This document shows positions 14,108 to 22,574 of a stretch of 23,533 nucleotides of DNA, piece by piece. The stretch's first letter is position 1. The number at the start of each line of letters is the position of its first letter. The position numbers and the translations under genes are program-made. Source of the stretch: an uncultured Caulobacter sp. (lineage in GTDB: Bacteria; Pseudomonadota; Alphaproteobacteria; Caulobacterales; Caulobacteraceae); assembly GCA_937991555.1 (NCBI GenBank), contig CALKHU010000190.1:1-23533 (forward strand), read 5' to 3'. The notes beneath the pieces are model-generated. The model did not search any database, was not told the origin of the DNA, and worked only from the letters and a program-made list of their open reading frames with translations.

Positions 14108-14902
14108 TCAGTCCTCCAGCAGGTCGCCCAGCGCGTCGAGGGCGGCTTCCATGGCGCTTTCCAGAACCGGGCGCAGCCGGGCCGCCCTGGCCGGATCGAT
14201 GCTGCGCGTCGCCTCGTCGAGGTGGGTCGACTTGGCCAGTTCCATCTGGATGGCGTGGACGCCCTTCGCCGGCGCGCCGTAGTGGCGGGTGATGAAGCCG
14301 CCCTTGAAGCGGCCGTCGAGCACGGCGGTGTAGCCGCTCACCTGGCAGACGCCGAACGCCGCCGCGCGGGCTTCTTCACCGCAGGCCTCGCCAGAGGCCG
14401 TGCCCATGTTCAGGTCCGGGAGCACGCCGTCGAACAGCTTCGGGACCACGGCGCTGATTGAGTGGGCGTCCCACAGCAGCGCGAAGCCGTGCGTCTCGAC
14501 GGCGGCGTCGACCGCGGCGCGCAGGGCGTCGTGGTAGGGCTTCCAGTAGCGGTCGCGACGGGCGGCGATCTCGGCTTCGTCGGGCGGGGCGCCGAGGTAG
14601 ACCGGCTCGCCGAGGAAGGTCTCGGTCGGGACCAGGCCCGCGCCCCACTGGCCCGGGTACAGCGGCCTGTTGTCCGGCGGGCGGTTGACGTCGATGACCA
14701 GCCGCGACCAGCGCGCCTGGACCGTCGAGGCTTCCAGCTCGGCGACGAAGTCGTAGAGGGCGGGTTGCTCGAAGTCGGTGTCGTCGAGGCGCAGGGCGGC
14801 GGGCGTCATGCGGGCGGCGACGCCGTCGGGGACGTCTGTTCCGACGTGCGGGAAGCTGACGACCAGCGGGCTGGAGCCGCGGGTGACGATGACGTCGGTC
14901 AT
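14108..14902 (-). CDS. hutG: N-formylglutamate deformylase HutG
   Basis: A 264-residue hydrolase that releases formate from N-formylglutamate to give glutamate, the last step of the five-enzyme histidine route. FGase family features are visible: VSFPHVGTDVP at the N-terminus, RYWKPYHDAL, LWDAHSI (metal-binding region), GRFKGGFITRHYGAP and HAIQMELAKSTHL. The presence of hutF upstream fits this route and not the formamide-releasing HutG type. ATG 14902 is chosen because AAGGA lies 10 bp upstream. A GTG at 14923 and an ATG at 14908 are also in frame, but the GTG lies inside the REP-like repeat. The ribosome site is itself part of that repeat. The gene is separated from hutH by 118 bp, almost all of it repeat. 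Confidence 0.93.
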   Translation of the reverse strand: MTDVIVTRGSSPLVVSFPHVGTDVPDGVAARMTPAALRLDDTDFEQPALYDFVAELEASTVQARWSRLVIDVNRPPDNRPLYPGQWGAGLVPTETFLGEPVYLGAPPDEAEIAARRDRYWKPYHDALRAAVDAAVETHGFALLWDAHSISAVVPKLFDGVLPDLNMGTASGEACGEEARAAAFGVCQVSGYTAVLDGRFKGGFITRHYGAPAKGVHAIQMELAKSTHLDEATRSIDPARAARLRPVLESAMEAALDALGDLLED

Positions 14903-14909
14903 GAGCATT

Positions 14910-15014
14910 GCGTCCTTCGACACGCGGCTTCGCCGCTGCTCAGGATGACTGAGTCAGAAGCGCATCCAAAAACAGTCATCCTGAGCAGGGCCGAAGGCCC
15001 GTGTCGAAGGACGC
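14910..15014. repeat. REP-like long inverted repeat between hutH and hutG
   Basis: Outer arms GCGTCCTTCGACAC (14910-14923) and GTGTCGAAGGACGC (15001-15014) are perfect complements. Inner arms TGCTCAGGATGACTG (14937-14951) and CAGTCATCCTGAGCA (14973-14987) are too. Between them, on each side, is a mini-hairpin: GCGGC-TTC-GCCGC (14924-14936) and GGGCC-GAA-GGCCC (14988-15000). The whole can fold as a cruciform with two side arms and a 21-nt terminal loop. From memory, GTCATCCTGAGC and GTGTCGAAGGA are widespread extragenic repeat sequences in Caulobacterales and sphingomonads. No transposase is adjacent. Confidence 0.85.
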
Positions 15015-15020
15015 AAAACC

Positions 15021-16529
15021 TCACTGCACGATCCCGTCGAAAGCCCCGCCCAGCACCAGCGCCGTGACGGCGGCGATGTCGGGGGCGAAGTAGCGGTCGC
15101 GATCGTAGGCGGCGGCGACCGAGCGGACCCGCGCGTGGGCCTTTTCCAGCGTCTCCGACGTCCGCAGCGGCCGCCGGAACTCGATGCCCTGCGCCGCCGC
15201 CAGCAGCTCGATGGCGACGATGGCGGCGCTGTTCTCGGCCATCTGGGTCAGGCGGCGGGCCGCGTAGGTGGCCATGGAGACGTGGTCTTCCTGGTTGGCG
15301 CTGGTCGGCAGGCTGTCGGTGCTGGACGGGTGGCTGAGGCCCTTGTTCTCGCTGGCCAGGGCGGCGGCGGTGACCTGGGCGATCATGAAGCCGGAGTTGA
15401 CCCCGGGCTCGGCGACCAGGAAGGCCGGCAGGCTGCTCATGGCCGGATCGACCATCAGGGCCGTGCGCCGCTCGCTGAGGGAGCCGATCTCGGCCAGCGC
15501 CAGCGCCAGGGTGTCGGCGGCGAAGGCCACCGGCTCGGCGTGGAAGTTGCCGCCCGACAGCGCCTCGCCGGTCTCGGCGAAGACCAGCGGATTGTCGGTG
15601 ACCGCGGCGGCCTCGATCAGCAGGGTGCGCTGGGCGTTGTCGATCAGGTCGAGCACGGCGCCCATCACCTGCGGCTGGCAGCGCAGGCTGTAGGGGTCCT
15701 GCACCCGGTCGCAGTCGTCGTGGCTGTGACGGATCTGGCTGCCGTCCAGCAGGCCGCGCAGGGCGGCGGCGACGGCGATCTGGCCCGGCTGGCCGCGCGC
15801 GGCGTGGATGCGGGGATCGAAGGGCGTGTCGCTGCCCAGCAGGGCGTCGGTGCTGAGGGCTCCGGCCACCAGCGCCGCCTCGAAGATGCTCCGCGTCAGG
15901 ATCAGCCCCTTCAGCGCCAGCGCGGTTGAGGCCTGGGTGCCGTTGATCAGCGCCAGGCCTTCCTTGGCGCGCAGCTCGATCGGCTCCAGACCGGCGGCCT
16001 TCAGGCCGTCGAGCGCGGGCACGGCCTCGCCTTTCACGCGCAGCTCCCCGACGCCGAGCAGGGTCGAGGCGAGGTGCGCCAGCGGCGCGAGGTCGCCCGA
16101 GGCGCCGACCGAACCCTTCGACGGGATCACCGGCAGGATGTCGGTCTCCAGCAGCCGCAGCATCATGTCGATCAGCTGCGGCCGCACGCCGGACAGCCCA
16201 CGCGCCAGGCCCGCCGCCTTCAGCAGCAGGATCAGCCGCACCACGTCGTCCGGCAGCGGCTCGCCGACGCCGCAGCAGTGCGACAGGATCAGGTTGCGCT
16301 GCAGCTCCGCCAGCTGGTCCGGACCGATGGACCGCTTCGCGAGCAGGCCGAAGCCGGTGTTGACGCCGTAGACGGTCTTGCCGGTCTTCAGGATGTCGTC
16401 GATGGTCGCCCGCGAGGCGGCCACGGCCTGCGCGGCCTCCGCCGTCAGGGTCGCCCGCACCGGGGCGGCGAAGGCGGCCGCGATAACCTCCAGGGCGATA
16501 GCGGGACCGCCGAGGGTGACCGTGCGCAT
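15021..16529 (-). CDS. hutH: Histidine ammonia-lyase HutH
   Basis: A 502-residue enzyme that removes ammonia from L-histidine to give urocanate, the first step of the pathway. The ASG triad that cyclises to the MIO cofactor is at 143-145 within GSVGASGDLAPLAH. YGVNTGFG (54-61) supplies the conserved active-site tyrosine loop, and QDPYSLRCQPQV and SLPTSANQEDHVSM are typical C-terminal blocks. Its length fits the family. The ATG at 16529 shares one base with the hutU stop (TGATG), so translation is coupled. The open frame extends far upstream, but that part is antisense-free overlap with hutU in another frame and is not coding. Followed by the REP-like repeat. Confidence 0.97.
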   Translation of the reverse strand: MRTVTLGGPAIALEVIAAAFAAPVRATLTAEAAQAVAASRATIDDILKTGKTVYGVNTGFGLLAKRSIGPDQLAELQRNLILSHCCGVGEPLPDDVVRLILLLKAAGLARGLSGVRPQLIDMMLRLLETDILPVIPSKGSVGASGDLAPLAHLASTLLGVGELRVKGEAVPALDGLKAAGLEPIELRAKEGLALINGTQASTALALKGLILTRSIFEAALVAGALSTDALLGSDTPFDPRIHAARGQPGQIAVAAALRGLLDGSQIRHSHDDCDRVQDPYSLRCQPQVMGAVLDLIDNAQRTLLIEAAAVTDNPLVFAETGEALSGGNFHAEPVAFAADTLALALAEIGSLSERRTALMVDPAMSSLPAFLVAEPGVNSGFMIAQVTAAALASENKGLSHPSSTDSLPTSANQEDHVSMATYAARRLTQMAENSAAIVAIELLAAAQGIEFRRPLRTSETLEKAHARVRSVAAAYDRDRYFAPDIAAVTALVLGGAFDGIVQ

Positions 16530-18193
16530 CAGCGATCCCCCAGCGACGGCAGGTCGAGGCCCTGCTCGCGGGCGCAGTCGACGGCGATGTCGTAGCCGGC
16601 GTCGGCGTGGCGCATGACGCCCGTGCCGGGGTCGTTCCACAGGACGCGCTCGAGGCGCCTGGCCGCCTCCGGCGTGCCGTCGGCGACGATGACCACGCCC
16701 GAGTGCTGGCTGTAGCCCATGCCGACGCCCCCGCCGTGGTGCAGCGACACCCAGGTCGCGCCGCCGGCGGTGTTGAGCAGGGCGTTGAGCAGCGGCCAGT
16801 CGCTGACGGCGTCGCTGCCGTCCAGCATCGCCTCCGTCTCGCGGTTCGGGCTGGCGACGGAGCCGCTGTCGAGATGGTCGCGGCCGATCACGACCGGAGC
16901 CTTCAGCTCGCCGCTGGCGACCATGTCGTTGAACATCAGCCCGGCCCGGTGGCGGTCGCCCAGGCCGATCCAGCAGATGCGGGCGGGCAGGCCCTGGAAG
17001 GCGATCCGCTCCCTCGCCATGTCGAGCCAGCGGTGCAGGTGGACGTTGTCCGGGAACAGCCGCTTCATCGCCTCGTCCGTGCGATGGATGTCCTCCGGAT
17101 ACCCGGACAGGGCGGCCCAGCGGAACGGGCCCACGCCCCTGCAGAACAGCGGCCGGATGTAGGCCGGCACGAAGCCCGGGAAGGCGAAGGCGTTCTCCAG
17201 CCCTTCGTCGAAGGCGACCTGGCGGATGTTGTTGCCGTAGTCGACGGTGGGCACGCCCATGGCGTGGAAGTCGAGCATCGCCTGCACATGCTCGACGATC
17301 GAGGCGCGGGCGGCGCGGTCGACCGAGGCCGGGTCGGAGACGCGGGCCTTCTCCCACTGCTCGACGGTCCAGCCCTTCGGCAGGTAGCCGTTGACGGTGT
17401 CGTGGGCGCTGGTCTGGTCGGTGACGATATCCGGCCGCACGCCGCGACGGACCAGTTCGGGGAAGACGTCGGCGGCGTTGCCGAGCAGGCCGACCGAGAC
17501 GGCGCGGCCCTCTGCCTTCGCCCGGTTGATACGGACGAGGGCGTCGTCGAGGTCCTCGGTCGCCTCGTCCAGGTAGCGGGTCTCCAGCCGGCGCTCGATG
17601 CGGCTGCGCTGGCATTCGACGGCCAGCATCGAGGCGCCGGCCATGGTCGCGGCCAGCGGCTGGGCGCCGCCCATGCCGCCGAGCCCGCCGGTCAGGATCC
17701 ACTTGCCGGCCAGGTCGCCGCCGTAGTGCTGGCGGCCGGCCTCGGCGAAGGTCTCGTAGGTGCCCTGCACGATCCCCTGGGTGCCGATGTAGATCCAGCT
17801 GCCGGCGGTCATCTGGCCGTACATGGCGAGGCCCTTGCGATCGAGCTCGTGGAAGTGCTCCCAGGTCGCCCACTTCGGGACCAGGTTGGAGTTGGCGATC
17901 AGCACCCGCGGCGCGTCGGCGTGGGTGCGGAACACGCCGACCGGCTTGCCGGACTGGACCAGCAGGGTCTCGTCGTCCTCGAGCCGGCGAAGGGTGGCGA
18001 CGATGCGGTCGAAGCTGTCCCAGTCGCGGGCCGCCTTGCCGATGCCGCCGTAGACGACGAGGTCCTCGGGACGCTCGGCCACCTCGGGGTCGAGGTTGTT
18101 CATCAGCATGCGGACGGCGGCCTCCGTCAGCCAGGATCTGGCGGTCTTCACCGGGCCGCGGTCGGCGCGGACGATACGGCTGTTGCTGGCCAT
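16529..18193 (-). CDS. hutU: Urocanate hydratase HutU
   Basis: A 554-residue NAD-dependent enzyme that converts urocanate to 4-imidazolone-5-propionate. The urocanase signature FQGLPARICW is complete at 399-408, with the active-site cysteine at 407. The NAD-binding glycine loop GGLGGMGGAQP is at 169-179, and DHLDSGSVASPNRETE lies further on. Length is as expected (about 555). The ATG at 18193 shares one base with the hutC stop (TGATG), and its own stop overlaps the hutH start in the same way. Confidence 0.97.
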   Translation of the reverse strand: MASNSRIVRADRGPVKTARSWLTEAAVRMLMNNLDPEVAERPEDLVVYGGIGKAARDWDSFDRIVATLRRLEDDETLLVQSGKPVGVFRTHADAPRVLIANSNLVPKWATWEHFHELDRKGLAMYGQMTAGSWIYIGTQGIVQGTYETFAEAGRQHYGGDLAGKWILTGGLGGMGGAQPLAATMAGASMLAVECQRSRIERRLETRYLDEATEDLDDALVRINRAKAEGRAVSVGLLGNAADVFPELVRRGVRPDIVTDQTSAHDTVNGYLPKGWTVEQWEKARVSDPASVDRAARASIVEHVQAMLDFHAMGVPTVDYGNNIRQVAFDEGLENAFAFPGFVPAYIRPLFCRGVGPFRWAALSGYPEDIHRTDEAMKRLFPDNVHLHRWLDMARERIAFQGLPARICWIGLGDRHRAGLMFNDMVASGELKAPVVIGRDHLDSGSVASPNRETEAMLDGSDAVSDWPLLNALLNTAGGATWVSLHHGGGVGMGYSQHSGVVIVADGTPEAARRLERVLWNDPGTGVMRHADAGYDIAVDCAREQGLDLPSLGDR

Positions 18194-18912
18194 CAGGCGA
18201 TGTCTCCGAAGCGACCGGCCAGCTGGAAGGCGTGGCCGGGATGGATGAGGCGGGCGGCGGAGGCGACCTGCCCCCGGCTCCAGGTGCGGCGGGCGACGGT
18301 CAGGACCGGCGCGGACGGCTCCAGCCGCAGCAGGGCGGCGGTGCGCGGATCGACCGCCTCGGCGCGGACGATCTGCTCGCCGGCCTCGATCGGCGCGGCG
18401 GCGAGCAGGTGGGCGGCGGGCGTGCCGGCCGTGAAGTCCTGCGCCAGGTAGTCGGGGAAGATCTGAGGCGAGACCCAGCGCCGCTCCAGCTGGATCGGCG
18501 TCTCGCCCTCGAAATGGACGACCTCGGAGCGGAAGAGCTTCGCGCCGGGCGGCACGGCGAACCCGCGGGCGAGATCGTCGTCTGCGCCGACGGCTTCCAG
18601 CGCGAGCACCTCGGCCCGCCAGACGTGGCCGCGCGAGGCGACCTCCTCGGCGATGTCGCGAATCTCCAGCGGATGGCTTTCGGCGAGCGGCTCGCCGGCC
18701 ACGAAGGCCCCGACGCCGGCGCGGCGCACGATCAGGCCCTCGCGGGTCAGTTCGTCGAGCGCCCGGCGGACGGTCATGCGGGCGACGCCCAGTTCGCGGA
18801 CCAGCTCGTGCTCCGAGGCGATGCGGTCGCCGGCGCGCCAGCGGCCGGTGCGGATGGCGCCCAGGACATGGCGTTTCACGGACTGGTAGCGGGCGGCGCG
18901 GGCGGCGGTCAT
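18193..18912 (-). CDS. hutC: GntR/HutC-family repressor of histidine utilisation
   Basis: A 239-residue regulator with a GntR winged-helix domain (about 8-73, including ASEHELVRELGVARMTVRRALDEL) and a UTRA ligand domain (about 90-235). In characterised hut systems HutC represses until urocanate binds the UTRA domain. The gene is within the operon, between hutF and hutU, overlapping both (ATGA with hutF, TGATG with hutU), so it should repress itself. Its likely target is the perfect palindrome at 20251-20262 between hutF and hutI. Confidence 0.93.
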   Translation of the reverse strand: MTAARAARYQSVKRHVLGAIRTGRWRAGDRIASEHELVRELGVARMTVRRALDELTREGLIVRRAGVGAFVAGEPLAESHPLEIRDIAEEVASRGHVWRAEVLALEAVGADDDLARGFAVPPGAKLFRSEVVHFEGETPIQLERRWVSPQIFPDYLAQDFTAGTPAAHLLAAAPIEAGEQIVRAEAVDPRTAALLRLEPSAPVLTVARRTWSRGQVASAARLIHPGHAFQLAGRFGDIA

Positions 18913-20240
18913 GCGGTCAGCTCGGCCACGGCCCTGCGGTAGGCGGCGGCGATCGTGTCGCGATGGATGTGGCGGCCGCCCTCGACGATGCGCCTGCCGC
19001 CGGACCAGACCTCGCGGATTGCGCCGGAGCCGGAGAAGACCAGGCTGTCGAGGATCAGGTCGCCCTCGCGGCCGGCGAGCACCGGGTGGTCGGCATCGAG
19101 CACGACCAGATCGCAGCGCGCGCCAACAGCAATCTCCCCGGTCTTGCGGCCGGTCGGATTGGCGCCGTTGCGGGCGGCCGACAGCCACAGGCCCGCGCCG
19201 ACATGCTCGCCCGTGCCGCCGCTCAGGGTGCGCTTGCGCAGCTGCAGACGGCGGCCGTACTCGAACCAGCGTAGCTCCTCGGCGGCGTTGGTGGTGACGT
19301 GGCTGTCCGAGCCGACGCCGAACTTGCCGCCAGCCCCGAGGAAGGCGTCCGCGTTGAAGAAGCCGTCGCCGAGGTTGCCCTCCGTTGACGGACACAGGGC
19401 GACGGTCGCGCCCGCGCGCGCCAGGCCCGACGCCTCGGCGTCGGTCATGTGGGTGGCGTGGACGAGCGTCCATCGGTCCGACATCGGCGCGTTGTCCAGC
19501 AGCCATTCGACCGGGCGCCGGCCCGACCAGGCCAGGCAGTCCTCCACCTCGCCGGTCTGTTCGGCGGCGTGGATGTGGATCGGCATCGCCGGATCGACGG
19601 CGGCCAGCACGTCGCGGATCTGCCCGGGCGTCACGGCGCGCAGGCTATGGAACGCGAAGGCCTCGGCGCCGCTCAGCTCCAGCAGGCGCAGGAATGCGTC
19701 CGTGGTCTTGATGAAGCGCCGCTGGCCGTGTTTCGGCGGCAGGCCGCCGAAGCCGGAGTGGCTGTAGAGTACAGGGGCCAGGGTCAGGCCGAAACCGGCC
19801 GTCTCCGCCGCGCGGCGGTGTGCGTGGGCGGTCTCTGCCGGGTCGGCGTAGGCGACGCCGTCCGGGTCGTTGTGCAGGTAGTGGAACTCGACGATGCCGC
19901 TGTACCCGCCCTCGGCCAGCTCGGCGTAGAGCATGGCGGCGATGGCCTCCATCTGGGGCGGCGTGATCCGGTCTAAGAAGCGGTACATGGCCTCGCGCCA
20001 GGCCCAGAAGTCCTCGACCCCGGCCTTCGCCCGCTCGGCGAGGCCCGCCATCGCGCGCTGGAAGGCGTGGCTGTGCAGGTTGGTGATGGCCGGGACGACG
20101 GCGCCCTTCAGCCGGTCCGCGCCCTCGGCAGCGACGCCGGTCTCGATGGCGGTGATCACGCCATCGGCGACGGTGAGCCGGACGTCGCGCGCCCAGCCGT
20201 CCGGCAGGCGGGCCTGGTCGAGATGAAGGGCGCTGATCAC
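18909..20240 (-). CDS. hutF: Formimidoylglutamate deiminase HutF
   Basis: A 443-residue amidohydrolase that converts N-formimino-glutamate to N-formylglutamate plus ammonia, feeding HutG. Metal-binding and active-site motifs are present: NLHSHAFQRAM (H56 and H58), HIHAAEQTGEVEDC, ATHMTD, LCPSTEGNLGDG and GVGSDSHVTTN. The start is GTG at 20240-20238, with AGGA 8 bp upstream. That ribosome site overlaps the edge of the HutC operator. It is the first gene of the minus-strand hut operon and overlaps hutC by 4 bp. The HutF motifs separate it from the related imidazolonepropionase encoded divergently. Confidence 0.94.
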   Translation of the reverse strand: MISALHLDQARLPDGWARDVRLTVADGVITAIETGVAAEGADRLKGAVVPAITNLHSHAFQRAMAGLAERAKAGVEDFWAWREAMYRFLDRITPPQMEAIAAMLYAELAEGGYSGIVEFHYLHNDPDGVAYADPAETAHAHRRAAETAGFGLTLAPVLYSHSGFGGLPPKHGQRRFIKTTDAFLRLLELSGAEAFAFHSLRAVTPGQIRDVLAAVDPAMPIHIHAAEQTGEVEDCLAWSGRRPVEWLLDNAPMSDRWTLVHATHMTDAEASGLARAGATVALCPSTEGNLGDGFFNADAFLGAGGKFGVGSDSHVTTNAAEELRWFEYGRRLQLRKRTLSGGTGEHVGAGLWLSAARNGANPTGRKTGEIAVGARCDLVVLDADHPVLAGREGDLILDSLVFSGSGAIREVWSGGRRIVEGGRHIHRDTIAAAYRRAVAELTA

Positions 20241-20262
20241 TTGTCTAATCCTGTCTAGACAG
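20241..20262. promoter_or_regulatory. HutC operator between hutF and hutI
   Basis: CTGTCTAGACAG (20251-20262) is a perfect 12-bp palindrome. A further half-site, TTGTCTA (20241-20247), repeats its left half exactly 10 bp earlier. GntR/HutC repressors bind palindromes of this kind. It lies in the 67-bp gap between the divergent starts, touching the hutF start region, so one repressor site could silence both directions. Confidence 0.75.
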
Positions 20263-20307
20263 CGTCACACTATCCACGAACCGCTTCGGGTGGCAAGACA
20301 GGGAGCC

Positions 20308-21516
20308 ATGCAGCAGGTCGACCTCCTCCTCACCGACTGCCGCGCCGCCACCATGGTCGCGGGCGAGACGCCCTACGGCGCCATTGAGGACGCGATGATC
20401 GCGATCCGCGACGGCCGCATCGCCTGGATCGGACCGCGCGCCGAGGACCCCGGCTTCCGGCCGGCCGCGGTGACCCGGCTGGGCGGCCGCTGGGTGACGC
20501 CGGGCCTGATCGACTGCCACACCCACCTGGTCTTCGGCGGCGACCGTATCGGCGAGTTCGAGGCGCGGCTGGGCGGCGCCACTTACGAGGAGATCGCCCT
20601 GGCCGGCGGCGGCATCCGCTCGTCGGTCGCGGCCACGCGCGAGGCGTCCGAGGCCGAACTGATACGGCGCGGCCGCCGGCGACTGGAGAACTTCGTCGCC
20701 GAGGGCGTGACGACCATCGAGATCAAGTCCGGCTACGGCCTCGACCTCGAGACCGAGCTGAAGATGCTGCGGGCCGCCCGCTACCTCGACGGCGACGTGC
20801 GGGTGGTGACCAGCTTCCTCGGCCTGCACGCGGCGCCCAAGGACCGGCCGCGCGAGGCCTGGATCGACATGATCGTCGACGAGGCGCTGCCGAGAGCGAA
20901 GGCCGAGGGGCTGGTCGACATCGTCGACGCCTATCTCGAGAGCATTGCCTTCACGCCGGCGGAGGTCTCGCGGCTGTTCGACAAGGCCATGGCGCTCGGC
21001 CTGCCGGTGCGGCTGCACGCCGACCAGCTCAGCGACGGCGGCGGCGCGGCGCTGGCGGCGAGTCACGGCGCCCTGTCGGCCGACCACCTGGAGTTCACCT
21101 CCCAGGCCGGCGTCGAGGCGATGGCGAAGGCGGGCACGGTCGCCGTCCTGCTGCCGGGCGCCTTCGTGGCCCTGGCCGAGACGCAGAAGCCGCCGGTCGC
21201 GGCGCTGCGCGCGGCAGGGGTCGACATCGCGGTGGCCAGCGACTGCAACCCCGGCACCTCGCCGCTGCTGTCGCTGCGCGCGGCGATGATGATGGCCTGC
21301 GCCCAGTTCCGGCTGACGCCGGAGGAGGCGCTCGCGGGCGTCACCCGCAACGCCGCCAGGGCGCTGGGCCTCGGCGCGGAGACCGGCACGCTGGAGGCCG
21401 GCAAGCTGGCCGATCTCGCCTGCTGGGACATCGAGCGCCCGGCGGAGCTTAGCTACTGGCTGGGCGGCAAGCTGCTCAGCCGCTCCTGGCGCGCGGGCGT
21501 GCCGGTGGTGGCCTAG
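20308..21516 (+). CDS. hutI: Imidazolonepropionase HutI
   Basis: A 402-residue amidohydrolase that opens the ring of 4-imidazolone-5-propionate to formiminoglutamate. Metal ligands H71 and H73 lie in DCHTHLVFGGDR. RLGGATYEEIALAGGGIRSSV, KSGYGLDLETELKML, HADQLSDGGG, SADHLEFTS and ASDCNPGTSP are the family's conserved blocks. The start is ATG 20308 with an AGGGAG sequence close upstream (spacing is short). An in-frame GTG at 20290 would add six residues (MARQGA) not expected in the family. It is divergent from hutF across the operator. Its stop TAG interlocks with the stop of the convergent GST gene in one CTAG. Confidence 0.96.
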   Translation: MQQVDLLLTDCRAATMVAGETPYGAIEDAMIAIRDGRIAWIGPRAEDPGFRPAAVTRLGGRWVTPGLIDCHTHLVFGGDRIGEFEARLGGATYEEIALAGGGIRSSVAATREASEAELIRRGRRRLENFVAEGVTTIEIKSGYGLDLETELKMLRAARYLDGDVRVVTSFLGLHAAPKDRPREAWIDMIVDEALPRAKAEGLVDIVDAYLESIAFTPAEVSRLFDKAMALGLPVRLHADQLSDGGGAALAASHGALSADHLEFTSQAGVEAMAKAGTVAVLLPGAFVALAETQKPPVAALRAAGVDIAVASDCNPGTSPLLSLRAAMMMACAQFRLTPEEALAGVTRNAARALGLGAETGTLEAGKLADLACWDIERPAELSYWLGGKLLSRSWRAGVPVVA

Positions 21517-22574
21517 GTCCAGCGCCGGTCCGTCGGACGGCCGCCCGGCGTGGGTGTGGCCGGGACCGCCGTCGAGGATCCCGAAAGCACGCCTGCCGTT
21601 GGGCCGAGCCGCGCCGCGACCGCCTTGCGATCCTCCACCGTCAGCGCCGCGAACGCCGCCCGCAGGTCCGCAAGGCAACGGGCGCGGTAGGGCGAGGGCG
21701 GCAGCCGCCAGCGGGCCCGGCGATGGCTGAAGACGACCGCTTTCCGGCCGGCGGCGACAGCCTCGGCGTTGACGGCGAGTTCCACGAGGTGGTCGCGCGC
21801 AGCCAGCCTGAGCAGAGGGTCGAGGTCGGCGGGGGCGGCGAGCGGTTGCAGCCCGACGCGGTCAGGCGTCGTCGCCCATAGCCGCGCCGTCCAGGCCAGC
21901 ACGTTCGGGGCTGCCTCACGCATGATCGAGGCCGGGGTCGGGTCCGAAGCGAAGTGCCGGAACATCGGCCCGAACAGACCGAAGTCGGCCGCCACCGGCC
22001 GCTCGCCGAACAGGAACGGCCGAGAGGCGAGGACCGGTTCGAGCACCGCCAGCACTTCGGGATAGAGCCGCTCGATCAGCGGCGCCGTCTCGTCGGTGAC
22101 GCCGTCCTCCTTCAGGAAGACCCGCTGCTGCCGCCGGCGGATGACGGCGGCGCGGAGCCAGAGCGGGCCGGGCAGGTCGCGCATCATCGTCCGGGCGATC
22201 TGGCTGCCCATCAGCGCCGCGTCCTCGTTGAAGGCCCAGCGGTAGTAGAGCGCCGGCCGCCACAGCCACTCGTCGAAGGCGTCCTCGAGGAACAGGCTCA
22301 GGAAGGCCGCCGCCGGCTCGGCCGGCTGGTAGGGCAGGTCGGGATGGTCGGCCTCGAACCGGCGGATGATCGCCGTGGTGTCCGTCAGCCAGGTCCCGTC
22401 CGGCGCCTGCAGCTGCGGCATCTGGTAGACGCCCGTCGCCCGGCCGCAGGCGCGGAAGTCGGCCATGTCCATTTCGACGTAGCGGAACGGCACGCCCCGG
22501 GCGCGCAAGTAGGCTTCCAGCTTGCCCGTGAAGTAGGAGAGCTTCAGTCCGTGGAGGACGAAGGCTCCGCTCAC
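21513..22574 (-). CDS. Glutathione S-transferase-like protein with C-terminal extension
   Basis: A 353-residue protein. Residues about 5-85 are a thioredoxin-fold GST N-domain: FVLHGLKLSYFTGKLEAYLRARGVPFRYVEMD, then YQMPQLQAPDGTWLTDTTAIIRRFE, where MPQL supplies the cis-proline and the DT pair binds the glutathione gamma-glutamyl group. Residues about 95-245 fit the helical C-domain (RPFLFGERPVAADFGLFGPMFRH). The last 100 or so residues exceed the usual 200-230 length and I do not recognise them. The start is GTG at 22574, overlapping the sulfatase stop (GTGA), so it is probably co-translated with it. The substrate is unknown. Confidence 0.8.
   Translation of the reverse strand: MSGAFVLHGLKLSYFTGKLEAYLRARGVPFRYVEMDMADFRACGRATGVYQMPQLQAPDGTWLTDTTAIIRRFEADHPDLPYQPAEPAAAFLSLFLEDAFDEWLWRPALYYRWAFNEDAALMGSQIARTMMRDLPGPLWLRAAVIRRRQQRVFLKEDGVTDETAPLIERLYPEVLAVLEPVLASRPFLFGERPVAADFGLFGPMFRHFASDPTPASIMREAAPNVLAWTARLWATTPDRVGLQPLAAPADLDPLLRLAARDHLVELAVNAEAVAAGRKAVVFSHRRARWRLPPSPYRARCLADLRAAFAALTVEDRKAVAARLGPTAGVLSGSSTAVPATPTPGGRPTDRRWT

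Noticed and set aside
13814..14461. Possible small plus-strand gene after the permease
   Set aside because: Arg-rich translation without a ribosome site or a recognisable domain, and its second half is antisense to hutG.
14910..15014. Insertion sequence or attachment site
   Set aside because: There are perfect inverted arms but no transposase, no target duplication visible and only 105 bp in all; a REP-like extragenic repeat explains it better.
16530..17873. N-terminal extension of HutH into the hutU region
   Set aside because: The extension is out of frame with hutU and composed of Arg/Pro/Gly-rich shadow sequence; HutH has the right length from ATG 16529, which overlaps the hutU stop.
16607..18451. 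Plus-strand open frame of about 600 codons opposite hutU and hutC
   Set aside because: Typical antisense GC shadow (Ala/Val/Gly/Asp-rich) with no motif; hutU is complete on the other strand.
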